From assembly GCA_014238945.1 (NCBI GenBank), contig JABAAB010000014.1, positions 1 through 64,000 on the forward strand: a DNA stretch of 64,000 nucleotides, in the 5' to 3' direction. Below are positions 27,717 through 36,189 of the stretch, one piece after another. Position numbers and translations under genes: made by a program. Source of the DNA: Lysobacterales bacterium. GTDB taxonomy: Bacteria > Pseudomonadota > Gammaproteobacteria > Xanthomonadales > SZUA-36. Numbering within the stretch: the first letter of the stretch is position 1; the number at the start of each line of letters is the position of its first letter. Under the pieces are notes generated by a model. It was not told where the DNA came from. It worked only from the letters and a program-made list of their open reading frames with translations, and ran no database searches.

Positions 27717-28142
27717 CTATTTCCTGCGGCTCAGTTTCCTGATATTGCGGGCAATTATCTGGGCCGTCGGTGTTGAATAACGGACCTCCACATCACCGGA
27801 CCAGTCGTCGTTAAATACCGATGCATCGTAACTGATAGACAGTGTTTTGCGATCTCTCGCCACGCATTTCAACCTGGAAATTTTCCTGTAGTTCCAGGCC
27901 ACCCCGATGACCGGCCTGGAAAAAGCAAATGCCAGCAGGTGCTGGTGGGTCAATACGATCGAACCGCTGAACCAACTTTTCTTGAAACCGTGTCGTCTCC
28001 CCGGGGCGCGAAAATTCCTGAAGGTGATACTGCCGCCAATACCTTCCTCCATCAGCACCACACCTTCGGCCTGAATCTGCTCCATGGAGTCCGTGGGGAC
28101 CCTTCCGGATTTGAACAGTCGGTAAAGTAATGTTTTGGCCAT
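27717..28142 (-). CDS. Hypothetical protein
   Basis: A 141-residue basic protein, apparently cytoplasmic. It has alternating beta-strand sequence (SITFRNFRAPGRR, SGSIVLTHQHLLAFAFSRPV) and a C-terminal Arg/Lys cluster (IIARNIRKLSRRK). It has no signal peptide, membrane helix or catalytic motif that I can recognise. The pattern of a GRRHGFKKSWFSGSIVLT block followed by I-x-V-A-W-N-YRKI resembles PH-like or YokE-type domains that use membrane-binding beta sandwiches, but this is only a suggestion. It lies upstream of the SDR on the same strand with a 49-base gap, so the two may be co-transcribed. Confidence 0.6.
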   Translation of the reverse strand: MAKTLLYRLFKSGRVPTDSMEQIQAEGVVLMEEGIGGSITFRNFRAPGRRHGFKKSWFSGSIVLTHQHLLAFAFSRPVIGVAWNYRKISRLKCVARDRKTLSISYDASVFNDDWSGDVEVRYSTPTAQIIARNIRKLSRRK

Positions 28143-28224
28143 AATCGTTGTTGACTTTTCCGGGCATCAGCCTGAATGATCTGCAAACCTCCTCTACCCA
28201 TTACACATGGGTACCGCGGTTTTA

Positions 28225-28938
28225 TTATTCCAGCATTCCACCCCCACCAGTGTGACTGACCAGTTCAATGGCTGCTCCCAGAATGGGCAGGAACAGGAAC
28301 AACAGGGCCAGCGATTTGAGGATCGACCTGATCCACCCTTGTTGGTAATTTGTGCGCAGGGCGACAACAAAATAGACCAATCCATACAGCAGCACACCTA
28401 CCTGTACAAAGACCATTGCCAGGTATTTGTCGGCCGCTGCTTCCGTGGCAAAAAGCAGTGCTATAGTAATGAACATCGCGCTGAACAAATAAACCGTGAA
28501 CACCAGGTGTGCCAGGTAATATTATTGCCGGTAAAAGATCTTCAACAGCAGCGCAAATACCGGCAGCATGACAAACATGGCCTGTGAGTAGAGATCAACG
28601 GAGACCATGTGACCGGGCAGGGATTCAGAGGTGTCCGGCAGGATTTGTGGCAGGATAAAAAAGAACATCAGGCTGATGACCAGGTACAGCTTTACCGGTG
28701 AGGTATGTGCCGCACGACGGCCGTTGATATAGTCAAGGCTGAGGATACCGGGACGTGTCAGCAGCAGACGCAGTGAAACCAGCATACGTCCGTCAAAATC
28801 AAACAACTCACGCAGCAAATCACCGATGACATCGTGCCAGGGTCGTTTTATGATCTTTGTGGATTGTCCGCACAGCGGGCAGAAACCGGCTTCTGGGGGT
28901 AATACCCCGTCACAATTGCTGCATGATGCTACCGACAT
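28225..28938 (-). pseudogene. DUF3667 membrane protein with in-frame TAA
   Basis: The N-terminal part starts with a zinc ribbon (CSNCDGVLPPEAGFCPLCGQ) and the DUF3667 landmarks LLRELFDFDGR, LLTRPG and YINGRRAAHTSPVKLYL, then two membrane helices. The frame stops at TAA 28522-28524 after KIFYRQ. Immediately downstream and in the same frame the family sequence continues as YYLAHLVFTVYLFSAMF and two more helices to the natural end at TAA 28225. In intact relatives the Y-x-x-HLVFALH block follows without a break. A single nonsense change therefore splits the gene. Readthrough or a sequencing error are the alternatives. The function of the family is unknown. Confidence 0.75.
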
Positions 28939-28958
28939 GTAAGTCCCGGAACGGTGAT

Positions 28959-29615
28959 TCAGGTCAAAGGTGAATTACGGGCACCGCTCGCGGCCCGGAT
29001 AATTGCGTTAAAGCGCATTTCCTGCCCGATGGTGGTGGGTGGGCCATGACCGGTGATCACGGTGGCAGAATCGTCCAGTTTGTAAATCCGTTGCTGAATC
29101 GACTTTTTGAGTGCCTGCGCATCACCCCCTTCAAAATCCGTTCGGCCCACGGAGCCCTGGAACAGCGTGTCACCGGCGATCAACAGGCTGGATTCCTCAA
29201 AGTAGAAACTGGTGGAACCCGGTGTATGACCGGGTGTATGGATACAGTAACCACCACACTGCAGATCCTCCTCGTCTTCGATCCAGTGATGCGGGTCGGG
29301 CAGGGGTGAGTACGGCACACCCCACATCCTGCATTGCGTCTCTACGCTGTCCCAAAGAAACTTGTCACCGCGGTGTACCCAGATGGGTGCACCGGTAGCC
29401 TCATGTATTTCGCCAGCGGCCAGAATGTGATCAAGGTGTGCGTGGGTATGGATGATACCTGCGATATTCAGACCCATGGAACGGACCGTGGACAAAATTC
29501 GCTGTGCATCACCTCCCGGATCGAAAACATATCCGATACCGGTCTCGGTATCGCCAATGACTGTGCAATTGCATTGCAACGGTCCCACCGGGAAGGATTT
29601 TCTGTCTATCTTCAT
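28959..29615 (-). CDS. MBL-fold hydrolase (glyoxalase II/YcbL-like)
   Basis: A 218-residue metallo-beta-lactamase-fold enzyme with the metal-binding motif THAHLDH, a second His in HTPGHTPGS, the bridging Asp in LIAGDTLFQ and a last His in VITGHGPPT. The compact size without the C-terminal hydroxyacylglutathione helical domain matches the YcbL-type glyoxalase II branch. It lies directly upstream of the DUF3667 gene on the same strand. Likely function: hydrolysis of S-lactoylglutathione or a related thioester in the cytoplasm. It has no signal peptide. Confidence 0.85.
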   Translation of the reverse strand: MKIDRKSFPVGPLQCNCTVIGDTETGIGYVFDPGGDAQRILSTVRSMGLNIAGIIHTHAHLDHILAAGEIHEATGAPIWVHRGDKFLWDSVETQCRMWGVPYSPLPDPHHWIEDEEDLQCGGYCIHTPGHTPGSTSFYFEESSLLIAGDTLFQGSVGRTDFEGGDAQALKKSIQQRIYKLDDSATVITGHGPPTTIGQEMRFNAIIRAASGARNSPLT

Positions 29616-29813
29616 TTATTGTCCGAGTGTTGATCAAATGGGCTGCCGCATCGCTTGCAGGACAGGGGCCATGATGTTGTTACACCAGGCCCGAATCATG
29701 ACATAATTTGCGCAGGCTTTCGTAGAAAAGCCGGTCTCAATTAGCATGTAGACAGAAACTATACCCTTGGGGGATCGGAGAATAATAACTGCCATGCCAG
29801 ATACAAAGTCTTC

Positions 29814-29818
29814 AGGGA
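29814..29818 (+). promoter_or_regulatory. Shine-Dalgarno site that favours start 29824
   Basis: AGGGA lies five bases before ATG 29824. An earlier in-frame ATG at 29794 has its nearest GGAG thirteen bases away, so I prefer the later start. Confidence 0.5.
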
Positions 29819-29823
29819 ATGAT

Positions 29824-32055
29824 ATGGGTGCTGTGAAAAGGGCTGAATTACGATTACGGTTTTGCTTTGTAGTATTGCTTGGATTGTTCCTGTTTCCAAC
29901 TGCCCTATTGGCTCAAACGGAACTGGTTCAACGTCCTTCCATGCAGGCATTCAAGCTGCAGTTTGCGCCCGTCGTTGACGGCAGAGTGAGTGGTGACCCC
30001 GGCTGGAATGGCGTCATACCCGCCAGTGGGTTCTGGCAGGTCCAGCCCGATGCCGGCCAACCCGCGACACAAAAAACCGAGGTATTCATTGGTTTTTTGG
30101 AGGATGCATTGTATATCGGCATGATCGCACACGATGATAATCCACAGGGTATCATTGTCACCGACAGCCGCCGTGATTCTAATTTGAGTGATACCGACAG
30201 CTTTCGGGTGATTATTGATGGTCTGCTCGACCGGCAGAATGGCTACGTTTTTGGTACCAATCCGGCCGGTATCGAATTCGATGCCCAGGTAGTCAAGGAA
30301 GGAGGAACCGGGTCATTTGGATCAGGCTCGGGCGGGTTCAACCTGAACTGGGATGCCAGTTGGCTGGTTGAAGCACATATCTCTGACACAGGCTGGAGTG
30401 CGGAAATGCGAATCCCATTCAAGACGCTGCGTTATGGGAAAGGGGAGGAGCAGAACTGGGGTATCAATTTCCAGCGCAATATACGTCGTAACAATGAAGT
30501 CGCCTACTGGGCACCACTGCCACCACAATATAATCTGAACCGGGTCTCCGAGGCCGGGACCCTGCAGGGGGTATCCCCGCCAGCACAGAGAAATCTGAAA
30601 ATCACACCTTATGTACTCGCCAGTGGCAGACGGGGAGGGGAAGTCGATGGCACACTAACAAACCAGGAATTCGGCTTCGACGTCAAGTATTCCATAACAC
30701 CCAGCCTGACCATGGACGCCACCTACAATACGGACTTTGCCCAGGTCGAAGCCGACGAGCAGCAGGTCAACCTGGACCGCTTCAATATATTCCTGCCGGA
30801 AAAACGCCCGTTCTTTCTGGAAAATGCGGGCCAGTTCGCAGTGGGAAATGGCCAGTCGGTCGAACTGTTCTTCAGCAGGCGTATCGGTATCGGTGAAGAC
30901 GGTGATCAGATTCCGATCGATGGTGGTGTTCGCCTGTCCGGAAAAATCGGCACGAATACCAATGTCGGGTTTCTTTACATGGCATCCGAAGCAGTCGAAG
31001 ACATAGCCCCGGGTAACGATTTTACCGTTGCACGGGTAAACCGTGAATTTGGAAACCGTTCTTCTATCGGTGCCATTTTTGTAGACAGGAATGGTGACGG
31101 CACTCACCTGGTGGCCGAGGCTGATGACCGCAATACCACCTGGGGGTTTGATGCACGATTTGGCATTGGGGAGAAGGTCATGCTTCAGGGTTGGGCAGCG
31201 AAGACCGACAGCCCCCAGTTGGAGGGCGATGACCACGCCTTTTCATTGAAGGCAAACTATGACTCGTCGACCTGGATCAGTGCCCTGGAGTACACCGAGG
31301 TAGGAGAGAATTTCAATCCGGAAGTGGGTTTCCTTTCACGCCAGGGTTATCGCAAGCTTTCCGGATTTGTGTTCAGACGTGTGCGGCCGGAAACCCTGTG
31401 GGGCCTGTACGAAATCAGGCCACACGTCAGCTACCGGGGGTACTGGGATTTCAATGATTTCCAGGAGACCGGTTTCCTGCACATGGATTCGCACTGGGAA
31501 TGGCCAAGCGGTATGGAGGTCCACACCGGTGTGAATGTATTTCTCGACGGTGTCAGCGAATCGTTTGAAATTGTCGATGATGTTTTTGTTCAACCGGGGA
31601 CCTATGAGGACTCAGAACTACAACTGGTCTTCCGGACCAACCAGTCTGCGCCGTTATCGTTTAGTCTCAGAACACATATTGGTGGCAAATTTGGGGGCGA
31701 CCATGTCAATGTCTCATCGTCCATCAACTACCGGATCGGAGAGAAGTTCAGCTCGAGTCTGTCGCTGAGCCGCAGTGATTTTGATCTGCCGGTGCCCGGT
31801 GGAAATTTCTCGGTCATGCTTTCGCGTTTACGTCTTTCCTATTCCTTCACACCCAAGATGTTGTTGCAGGCGCTGTTTCAATACAACGACGACAATGAGG
31901 TGTTTGCTACCAACTTGCGTTTTTCCTGGTTGCGTACCGCCAACACCGGTCTTTATGTTGTTTATAACGAAATCGATGAACGCTTGCCGGGTGCACCGCC
32001 AAAGGGCCGTGAACTGATCATCAAGTACAGTTATATGTTTGACGTGTTCCGTTAG
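29824..32055 (+). CDS. DUF5916 outer-membrane protein with CBM9-like domain
   Basis: About 743 residues. A signal peptide (FCFVVLLGLFLFPTALLAQ) precedes a carbohydrate-binding family 9-like domain (residues about 30-230: VVDGRVSGDPGW, ALYIGMIAHDD, DSDSFRVIIDGLLD-type sequence). The DUF5916 region follows, with a C-terminal beta-barrel of alternating strands (ASYRGYWDF-like, FSSSLSLSRSDFDLP, LRLSYSFTPKMLLQALFQYN) that ends in the aromatic residue pair of an outer-membrane protein (YMFDVFR). FLPEKRPFFLENAGQF is a hallmark of the family. Its role is unknown; a surface receptor or substrate-binding role is likely. An earlier start at 29794 is possible. It runs into the next gene with little spacing. 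The stop is TAG. Confidence 0.85.
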   Translation: MGAVKRAELRLRFCFVVLLGLFLFPTALLAQTELVQRPSMQAFKLQFAPVVDGRVSGDPGWNGVIPASGFWQVQPDAGQPATQKTEVFIGFLEDALYIGMIAHDDNPQGIIVTDSRRDSNLSDTDSFRVIIDGLLDRQNGYVFGTNPAGIEFDAQVVKEGGTGSFGSGSGGFNLNWDASWLVEAHISDTGWSAEMRIPFKTLRYGKGEEQNWGINFQRNIRRNNEVAYWAPLPPQYNLNRVSEAGTLQGVSPPAQRNLKITPYVLASGRRGGEVDGTLTNQEFGFDVKYSITPSLTMDATYNTDFAQVEADEQQVNLDRFNIFLPEKRPFFLENAGQFAVGNGQSVELFFSRRIGIGEDGDQIPIDGGVRLSGKIGTNTNVGFLYMASEAVEDIAPGNDFTVARVNREFGNRSSIGAIFVDRNGDGTHLVAEADDRNTTWGFDARFGIGEKVMLQGWAAKTDSPQLEGDDHAFSLKANYDSSTWISALEYTEVGENFNPEVGFLSRQGYRKLSGFVFRRVRPETLWGLYEIRPHVSYRGYWDFNDFQETGFLHMDSHWEWPSGMEVHTGVNVFLDGVSESFEIVDDVFVQPGTYEDSELQLVFRTNQSAPLSFSLRTHIGGKFGGDHVNVSSSINYRIGEKFSSSLSLSRSDFDLPVPGGNFSVMLSRLRLSYSFTPKMLLQALFQYNDDNEVFATNLRFSWLRTANTGLYVVYNEIDERLPGAPPKGRELIIKYSYMFDVFR

Positions 32056-32134
32056 GCGTGCTCACCTTCAGACACCCGTGCTCACTCGCCTGGAAGGACC
32101 AGGGAACTTTGTTTCCAGGGCTTGCAACATTGGA

Positions 32135-33118
32135 ATGACCCTCAGGAATTCCAAGTTCAGATTCGCAGCTCTCGGGTTACTTCTCGTGTTGTCGGGTGGG
32201 ACGAGCGCGGTCGCCGACTCTCCATCGGACCACGAGACAATCCGGATCATGTCCTGGAATGTCTCTGATAATGACTTTGTCACTCATCCAGAAATATTTC
32301 AGGCCATTGTTCGAATGGCGATGGCTGATGTGCTGCTTTTTGACGAGGTATCACCGTCTGCGAATACTGATCTGTTACGTACTGTGCTCGATGATGAAGA
32401 TACGGGCAGCAGTGGTGGATGGCATATTAATTTTGGTCAAAGCGGGGGACGCCAGCGCGGTGTGATCGCCAGTCGGATGGCACTGGAAGCACTACCGGAA
32501 TTCTCCTTCAATGTTCCCTATCCCGATTCTGAGCGTGTTCATATCCTGCAGGCGATGACCCCGAGGGACCGTTCCAATCCCTCCTGGAGCATGGACGGAG
32601 GCATACCCGTGAACGGAGCTATTGTTCTTGCCGGCAGCCACCGTCTGCTGGTGGTGGTCGCGGACCTGCAATGCTGCGGGAATGATCCCGGCAGTTGGCA
32701 GGAAAACCGGCGCCGCGTGGAGGCGCGGGAAATCCGCCGGCTGGTACGGAAGGTGCTGGGTCGTACGACCGTGGACGGACTGCTCATCGCCGGTGATTTC
32801 AACCTGGTGAGTACCCCCATTCCAATGGTGATACTTTCAGGGCCTTATGAGCCTGCTCACCCGGGTCTGATTGCGGCGGAAATCTTTCATGCAGACGGAT
32901 CTGCTACCTGGACATGGGACGGCCGGGGTTCGCCATATCCATCGAGTGCTCTGGACTATCAGATGTATGGTCCGCAGGCATTGCGGATGCAAAGAGGTCA
33001 TATCCTGGACAGCGAGGACATGACTTCTAACGAGCTCGAGCAGTCCGGTCTCGAAATCAAGTCATCAAGTCTGATGTCGAAGCACCGTCCCCTGGTGGTG
33101 GAATACCGCTGGCATTGA
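32135..33118 (+). CDS. Secreted endonuclease/exonuclease/phosphatase-family protein
   Basis: About 327 residues starting at ATG 32135, which puts a signal peptide first (FAALGLLLVLSGGTSAVAD); longer in-frame starts reach into the preceding gene. The EEP fold is shown by IRIMSWNVSDNDF, ADVLLFDEVS with the metal-binding Glu/Asp position, LLIAGDFNLVSTP and the final SKHRPLVVEYRW with the catalytic His. Family members cleave nucleic acid, phosphoinositides or sphingomyelin. The long loop with CCGNDPGSWQENRRRVEARE is characteristic of an extracytoplasmic branch I cannot name. It follows the DUF5916 gene on the same strand and may be co-transcribed. Confidence 0.78.
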   Translation: MTLRNSKFRFAALGLLLVLSGGTSAVADSPSDHETIRIMSWNVSDNDFVTHPEIFQAIVRMAMADVLLFDEVSPSANTDLLRTVLDDEDTGSSGGWHINFGQSGGRQRGVIASRMALEALPEFSFNVPYPDSERVHILQAMTPRDRSNPSWSMDGGIPVNGAIVLAGSHRLLVVVADLQCCGNDPGSWQENRRRVEAREIRRLVRKVLGRTTVDGLLIAGDFNLVSTPIPMVILSGPYEPAHPGLIAAEIFHADGSATWTWDGRGSPYPSSALDYQMYGPQALRMQRGHILDSEDMTSNELEQSGLEIKSSSLMSKHRPLVVEYRWH

Positions 33119-33216
33119 CCGAGGCCCCACTGACCAAAAGGAAGTCCCGGCCCGGGATTCCCCAAAGTCTCTTGGCTTTTGAGATTTGAGTAAGTAGGCT
33201 TGAGAGCTAAAGAATA

Positions 33217-34152
33217 ATGAGGATCCGGACATTGTCAATTTTCATTAGACTCAAGCGCGATAACGCCTTCACTATGGTAGCGGCCTACGTGATCGGGGCA
33301 TGTTCCTTGTGGTTCGGTTTGAGCACCACGGTCTTTTCCCAGCAAGAGGTACTGCTCTGGGGAGAGGAAAAACCCGCTTACAGCAAGCCAAGCCCGGTCG
33401 AAGAACACATTTCCCCTTGCTGGGGTGCCGTGTGTGCATACCAGGTGGTCCGACCGACACTGACACTGTATCCTCCCTCGGGCCGGGCAAATGGCACCGC
33501 CGTGTTAATTCTTCCCGGTGGTGGTTATGACGTGGTCGCCATCTATCACGAAGGGTCTGAAATCGCCGAGGTGCTGGCCAGCAAGGGAACGCTGGCGGCA
33601 GTGCTGAAATACCGTCTGCCCAACCCCGAAACATCCACTCATCCCGAACGTGTGCCCCTGAGCGATGTTCGCCGGGCCATGGCCCTGTTGCGGGGAGAGC
33701 AGCAGAAGTACGGATTCAAGGCGGAGAAAATTGGTGTCATGGGATTTTCCGCCGGGTCACACCTGGCGACCATTGCGAGTCTGGATGAGGACTTACACCC
33801 GGATTTCTCGATGCTGATCTACGGGGTCACAAAGCTGACCCCGGAGAACCGGGAATGGCTGGAAAAAAGCCTGTATCACAGGAAGATGACCTCCGATGAA
33901 ATCATTGAGCAGACTGTGCTGGATCGCGTGGACAAGAACACACCACCGGCTTTCATGGTCCACTCGATGGATGACGATGTCTGCCATTTCACCGAATCGA
34001 CCCTGTACGCAGATGCACTGACCCGCAACGGGGTCGAGGTCGAGCTACACCTGTTTCCTCAGGGTGGGCATGGCTTCGGTCCGGGACGCGAAGGGGACGG
34101 AACCGGCCAGTGGCTGGAACTTGCTGCCAACTGGTTGAACCGGATCCAATAA
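33217..34152 (+). CDS. Alpha/beta hydrolase, acetyl-xylan-esterase-like
   Basis: A 311-residue exported hydrolase with an N-terminal hydrophobic segment (VAAYVIGACSLWFGLSTTVF). The BD-FAE-type core has ILPGGGYDVVAIYHEG as oxyanion region, nucleophile Ser178 in GFSAGSHLA, an acidic residue in VHSMDDDV and a catalytic His in FPQGGHGFGPG. The sequence LWGEEKPAYSKPSP and the G-x-S-x-G elbow match the group of carbohydrate deacetylases and esterases. The substrate may be an acetylated polysaccharide. The gene is convergent with alkB, with 15 bases between. The 98 bases upstream contain an imperfect GC-rich inverted repeat near 33140-33160. Confidence 0.82.
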   Translation: MRIRTLSIFIRLKRDNAFTMVAAYVIGACSLWFGLSTTVFSQQEVLLWGEEKPAYSKPSPVEEHISPCWGAVCAYQVVRPTLTLYPPSGRANGTAVLILPGGGYDVVAIYHEGSEIAEVLASKGTLAAVLKYRLPNPETSTHPERVPLSDVRRAMALLRGEQQKYGFKAEKIGVMGFSAGSHLATIASLDEDLHPDFSMLIYGVTKLTPENREWLEKSLYHRKMTSDEIIEQTVLDRVDKNTPPAFMVHSMDDDVCHFTESTLYADALTRNGVEVELHLFPQGGHGFGPGREGDGTGQWLELAANWLNRIQ

Positions 34153-34167
34153 TACGGACAGGGTGAA

Positions 34168-35340
34168 TCAGCCATACTTTGCGTAGATTGCCCCGCGCTT
34201 TGCAGGATCAATATTTACCTTGCTCAGATCACCCTGGATATGTGGAAGGGCCAGCAGACGCTTGTCCATCATCCGGAACCACAACCCCGGAAGATAGGCG
34301 ATCAGGAAGGTACCAAAATACCCATTGGGCAACTCCGGGATGTCGTCAAAGTTCCGCAGGCTCTGATATCGCCGCGCCGGGTACGCGTGGTGGTCGGAGT
34401 GACGTTCAAGATGGAATAAAACCACGTTGCTGAAGATGTAATTGGCATTCCACGAGTGGTGAGGCATACAGCGCTCGTAACGGCCGTCATCAAGTTTTTC
34501 CCGCAACAGGCCGTAGTGTTCAATGTAATTGGCACTGGTCAACTGGAACCAGGCCCAGAAATTGTGGATGACCAGGAACGGGATCATGATCCAGCCAAAA
34601 ACCCAGATCAGGGTGCCCTGCAAAATAATGCTGCCGGTGTACGATTGCAGGATGGCGTTGGCGGGGCACCAGGGGCCCTTGCCCAGCTTGTTCAGCCGGT
34701 CTTTTTCGGCAAGCCAGCCACGACGGAATGCACCCGGTATCTCTCTCAGGGCAAATTTGTAAATCGACTCACCCATACGTGCGCTGGCGGGGTCACCCGG
34801 GGTGGCCACGTAGCGATGATGACCCCGGTTATGTTCAATGCAAAAGTGCCCGTAGGCCGGAATGGTCAGGGCCACCTTGGACAGAAATTGCTCGATAGGT
34901 GTTTTCTTGTGGCCCATTTCATGGGCGGTGTTGATACCCAGACCACTGTAGATACCCGCAGTGAAAGACACGATCAGGAACGCCCACAATGACAGATCCT
35001 GGGTCGCCGCAAACCAGGCCATAAAAATCATGACCAATAGGTGCAGCGGGGTGGTTATCCAGGTCAGCAGGCGGTAATACCGGTCTTCTTCCAGTTGTGG
35101 GACCAGTTCTTCGGGTGGATTATTGGTATCCGACCCGAGCATCCAGTCCAGTAGCGGGATCAGGACATAGGCGAACACAATGGGAAACATAAGCAGCCAT
35201 TGTGCACCGGTCTGAAAGTACAGAGAGGCCCCCAGCAATGGGACCAGTGGCAGAAATACAGACAGTATCCAAAGATAACGCTTGGCATCATGAAACTCGA
35301 TCAGGCCCTTGACCGGATGCTCAATCGAATAGGTGATCAT
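34168..35340 (-). CDS. alkB: Alkane 1-monooxygenase AlkB
   Basis: Integral-membrane non-heme diiron hydroxylase that converts n-alkanes to 1-alkanols using rubredoxin. It has 390 residues and six hydrophobic segments. The histidine boxes are HEMGHKK at 140-146, EHNRGHH at 169-175, a NYIEHYGLLR motif in between, and ERHSDHHAYPARRYQ near the end. These fit the membrane-bound alkane hydroxylases better than fatty-acid desaturases because of the NYIEHYG motif. No rubredoxin or AlkT gene is adjacent. It is divergent from the AhpD-like gene across a 170-base AT-rich region that carries both promoters. Confidence 0.93.
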   Translation of the reverse strand: MITYSIEHPVKGLIEFHDAKRYLWILSVFLPLVPLLGASLYFQTGAQWLLMFPIVFAYVLIPLLDWMLGSDTNNPPEELVPQLEEDRYYRLLTWITTPLHLLVMIFMAWFAATQDLSLWAFLIVSFTAGIYSGLGINTAHEMGHKKTPIEQFLSKVALTIPAYGHFCIEHNRGHHRYVATPGDPASARMGESIYKFALREIPGAFRRGWLAEKDRLNKLGKGPWCPANAILQSYTGSIILQGTLIWVFGWIMIPFLVIHNFWAWFQLTSANYIEHYGLLREKLDDGRYERCMPHHSWNANYIFSNVVLFHLERHSDHHAYPARRYQSLRNFDDIPELPNGYFGTFLIAYLPGLWFRMMDKRLLALPHIQGDLSKVNIDPAKRGAIYAKYG

Positions 35341-35510
35341 TGTAAATGATCCATTTACTGATTCTGTTCCCTGACATGCTCTGAATCACTCCAACATAAT
35401 TTATTCAAAAAAACAAATATACTCCTGAATAAATGCCAAAATGGCCTACTATAAGGTTGTTCAATGAGCGGGATGAATGTTTTTCCCGGTCTGAAATACA
35501 GGGAGTCGAA

Positions 35511-36098
35511 ATGGCACATCTATCACCCTTGTTACGGGATGCAGTCCCGGAGTTCAAGGAACGATTTGAACATTATGAGAATACCAGGGGCTTTGTACCC
35601 AACAGCATCCTGACCATGTCAAGGCGACCGGCCATAGCCGCGGCCTTCATGCAGATGAACAAGGTCGTGCTTTACGAGGGCACGGTTGAAGAGGAGCTGA
35701 AGATGCTGGTCAGCCTGGTCGCCAGCCAGGCAGCGGGCTGTCGCTACTGCCAGGCCCACATGGCAAACCTTTCGTCGATATACCAGGCGTCGGACAAGAA
35801 AATTGCGGCCGTGTGGGAGTTTGCGCACAGCCCTTTATTCAGTGACGCCGAGCGCGCTGCATTGAGACTGGCGGTGAATGCTTCGATCATACCCAACCAG
35901 GCAACTCAGCAGGATTTCGATGAATTGGACCGGTACTTTGATGAAGGCCAGATCGTTGAACTGGTTGCGACCATTTCACTGTTTGGTTACCTGAACCGCT
36001 GGAATGACACCATGGCCACTGAACTTGAAGACCATCCGGCAAAGGTTGCGCAAAGAACAGTGGGCAGCCATGGCTGGCAACCTGGCAAGCACGGTTGA
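35511..36098 (+). CDS. AhpD/carboxymuconolactone-decarboxylase-like protein
   Basis: A 195-residue CMD-family protein. The start is ATG 35511, with GGGAG six bases upstream; an earlier ATG at 35433 adds an unlikely leader. The redox motif C77-x-x-C80-x-x-H83 (GCRYCQAHM) is intact, as in AhpD peroxidases, with the flanking E-x-x-x-x-x-V (EGTVEEELKML) helix. RPAIAAAFMQMNKVVL precedes it. It probably reduces peroxides or protects against oxidative by-products. Its position next to alkB hints at handling oxidation by-products, but no direct evidence links them. Confidence 0.82.
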   Translation: MAHLSPLLRDAVPEFKERFEHYENTRGFVPNSILTMSRRPAIAAAFMQMNKVVLYEGTVEEELKMLVSLVASQAAGCRYCQAHMANLSSIYQASDKKIAAVWEFAHSPLFSDAERAALRLAVNASIIPNQATQQDFDELDRYFDEGQIVELVATISLFGYLNRWNDTMATELEDHPAKVAQRTVGSHGWQPGKHG

Positions 36099-36189
36099 AC
36101 AGACAATTCGCAATCCTGGTCACGTTTTTCCTGCATTTTATACATGCCACCGGCATAAATATTGTGTATGACCTGCCGATGCAGCTGAA

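Noticed and set aside
33130-33165. GC-rich inverted repeat as a terminator
   Set aside because: The stem has mismatches and no T-run follows.
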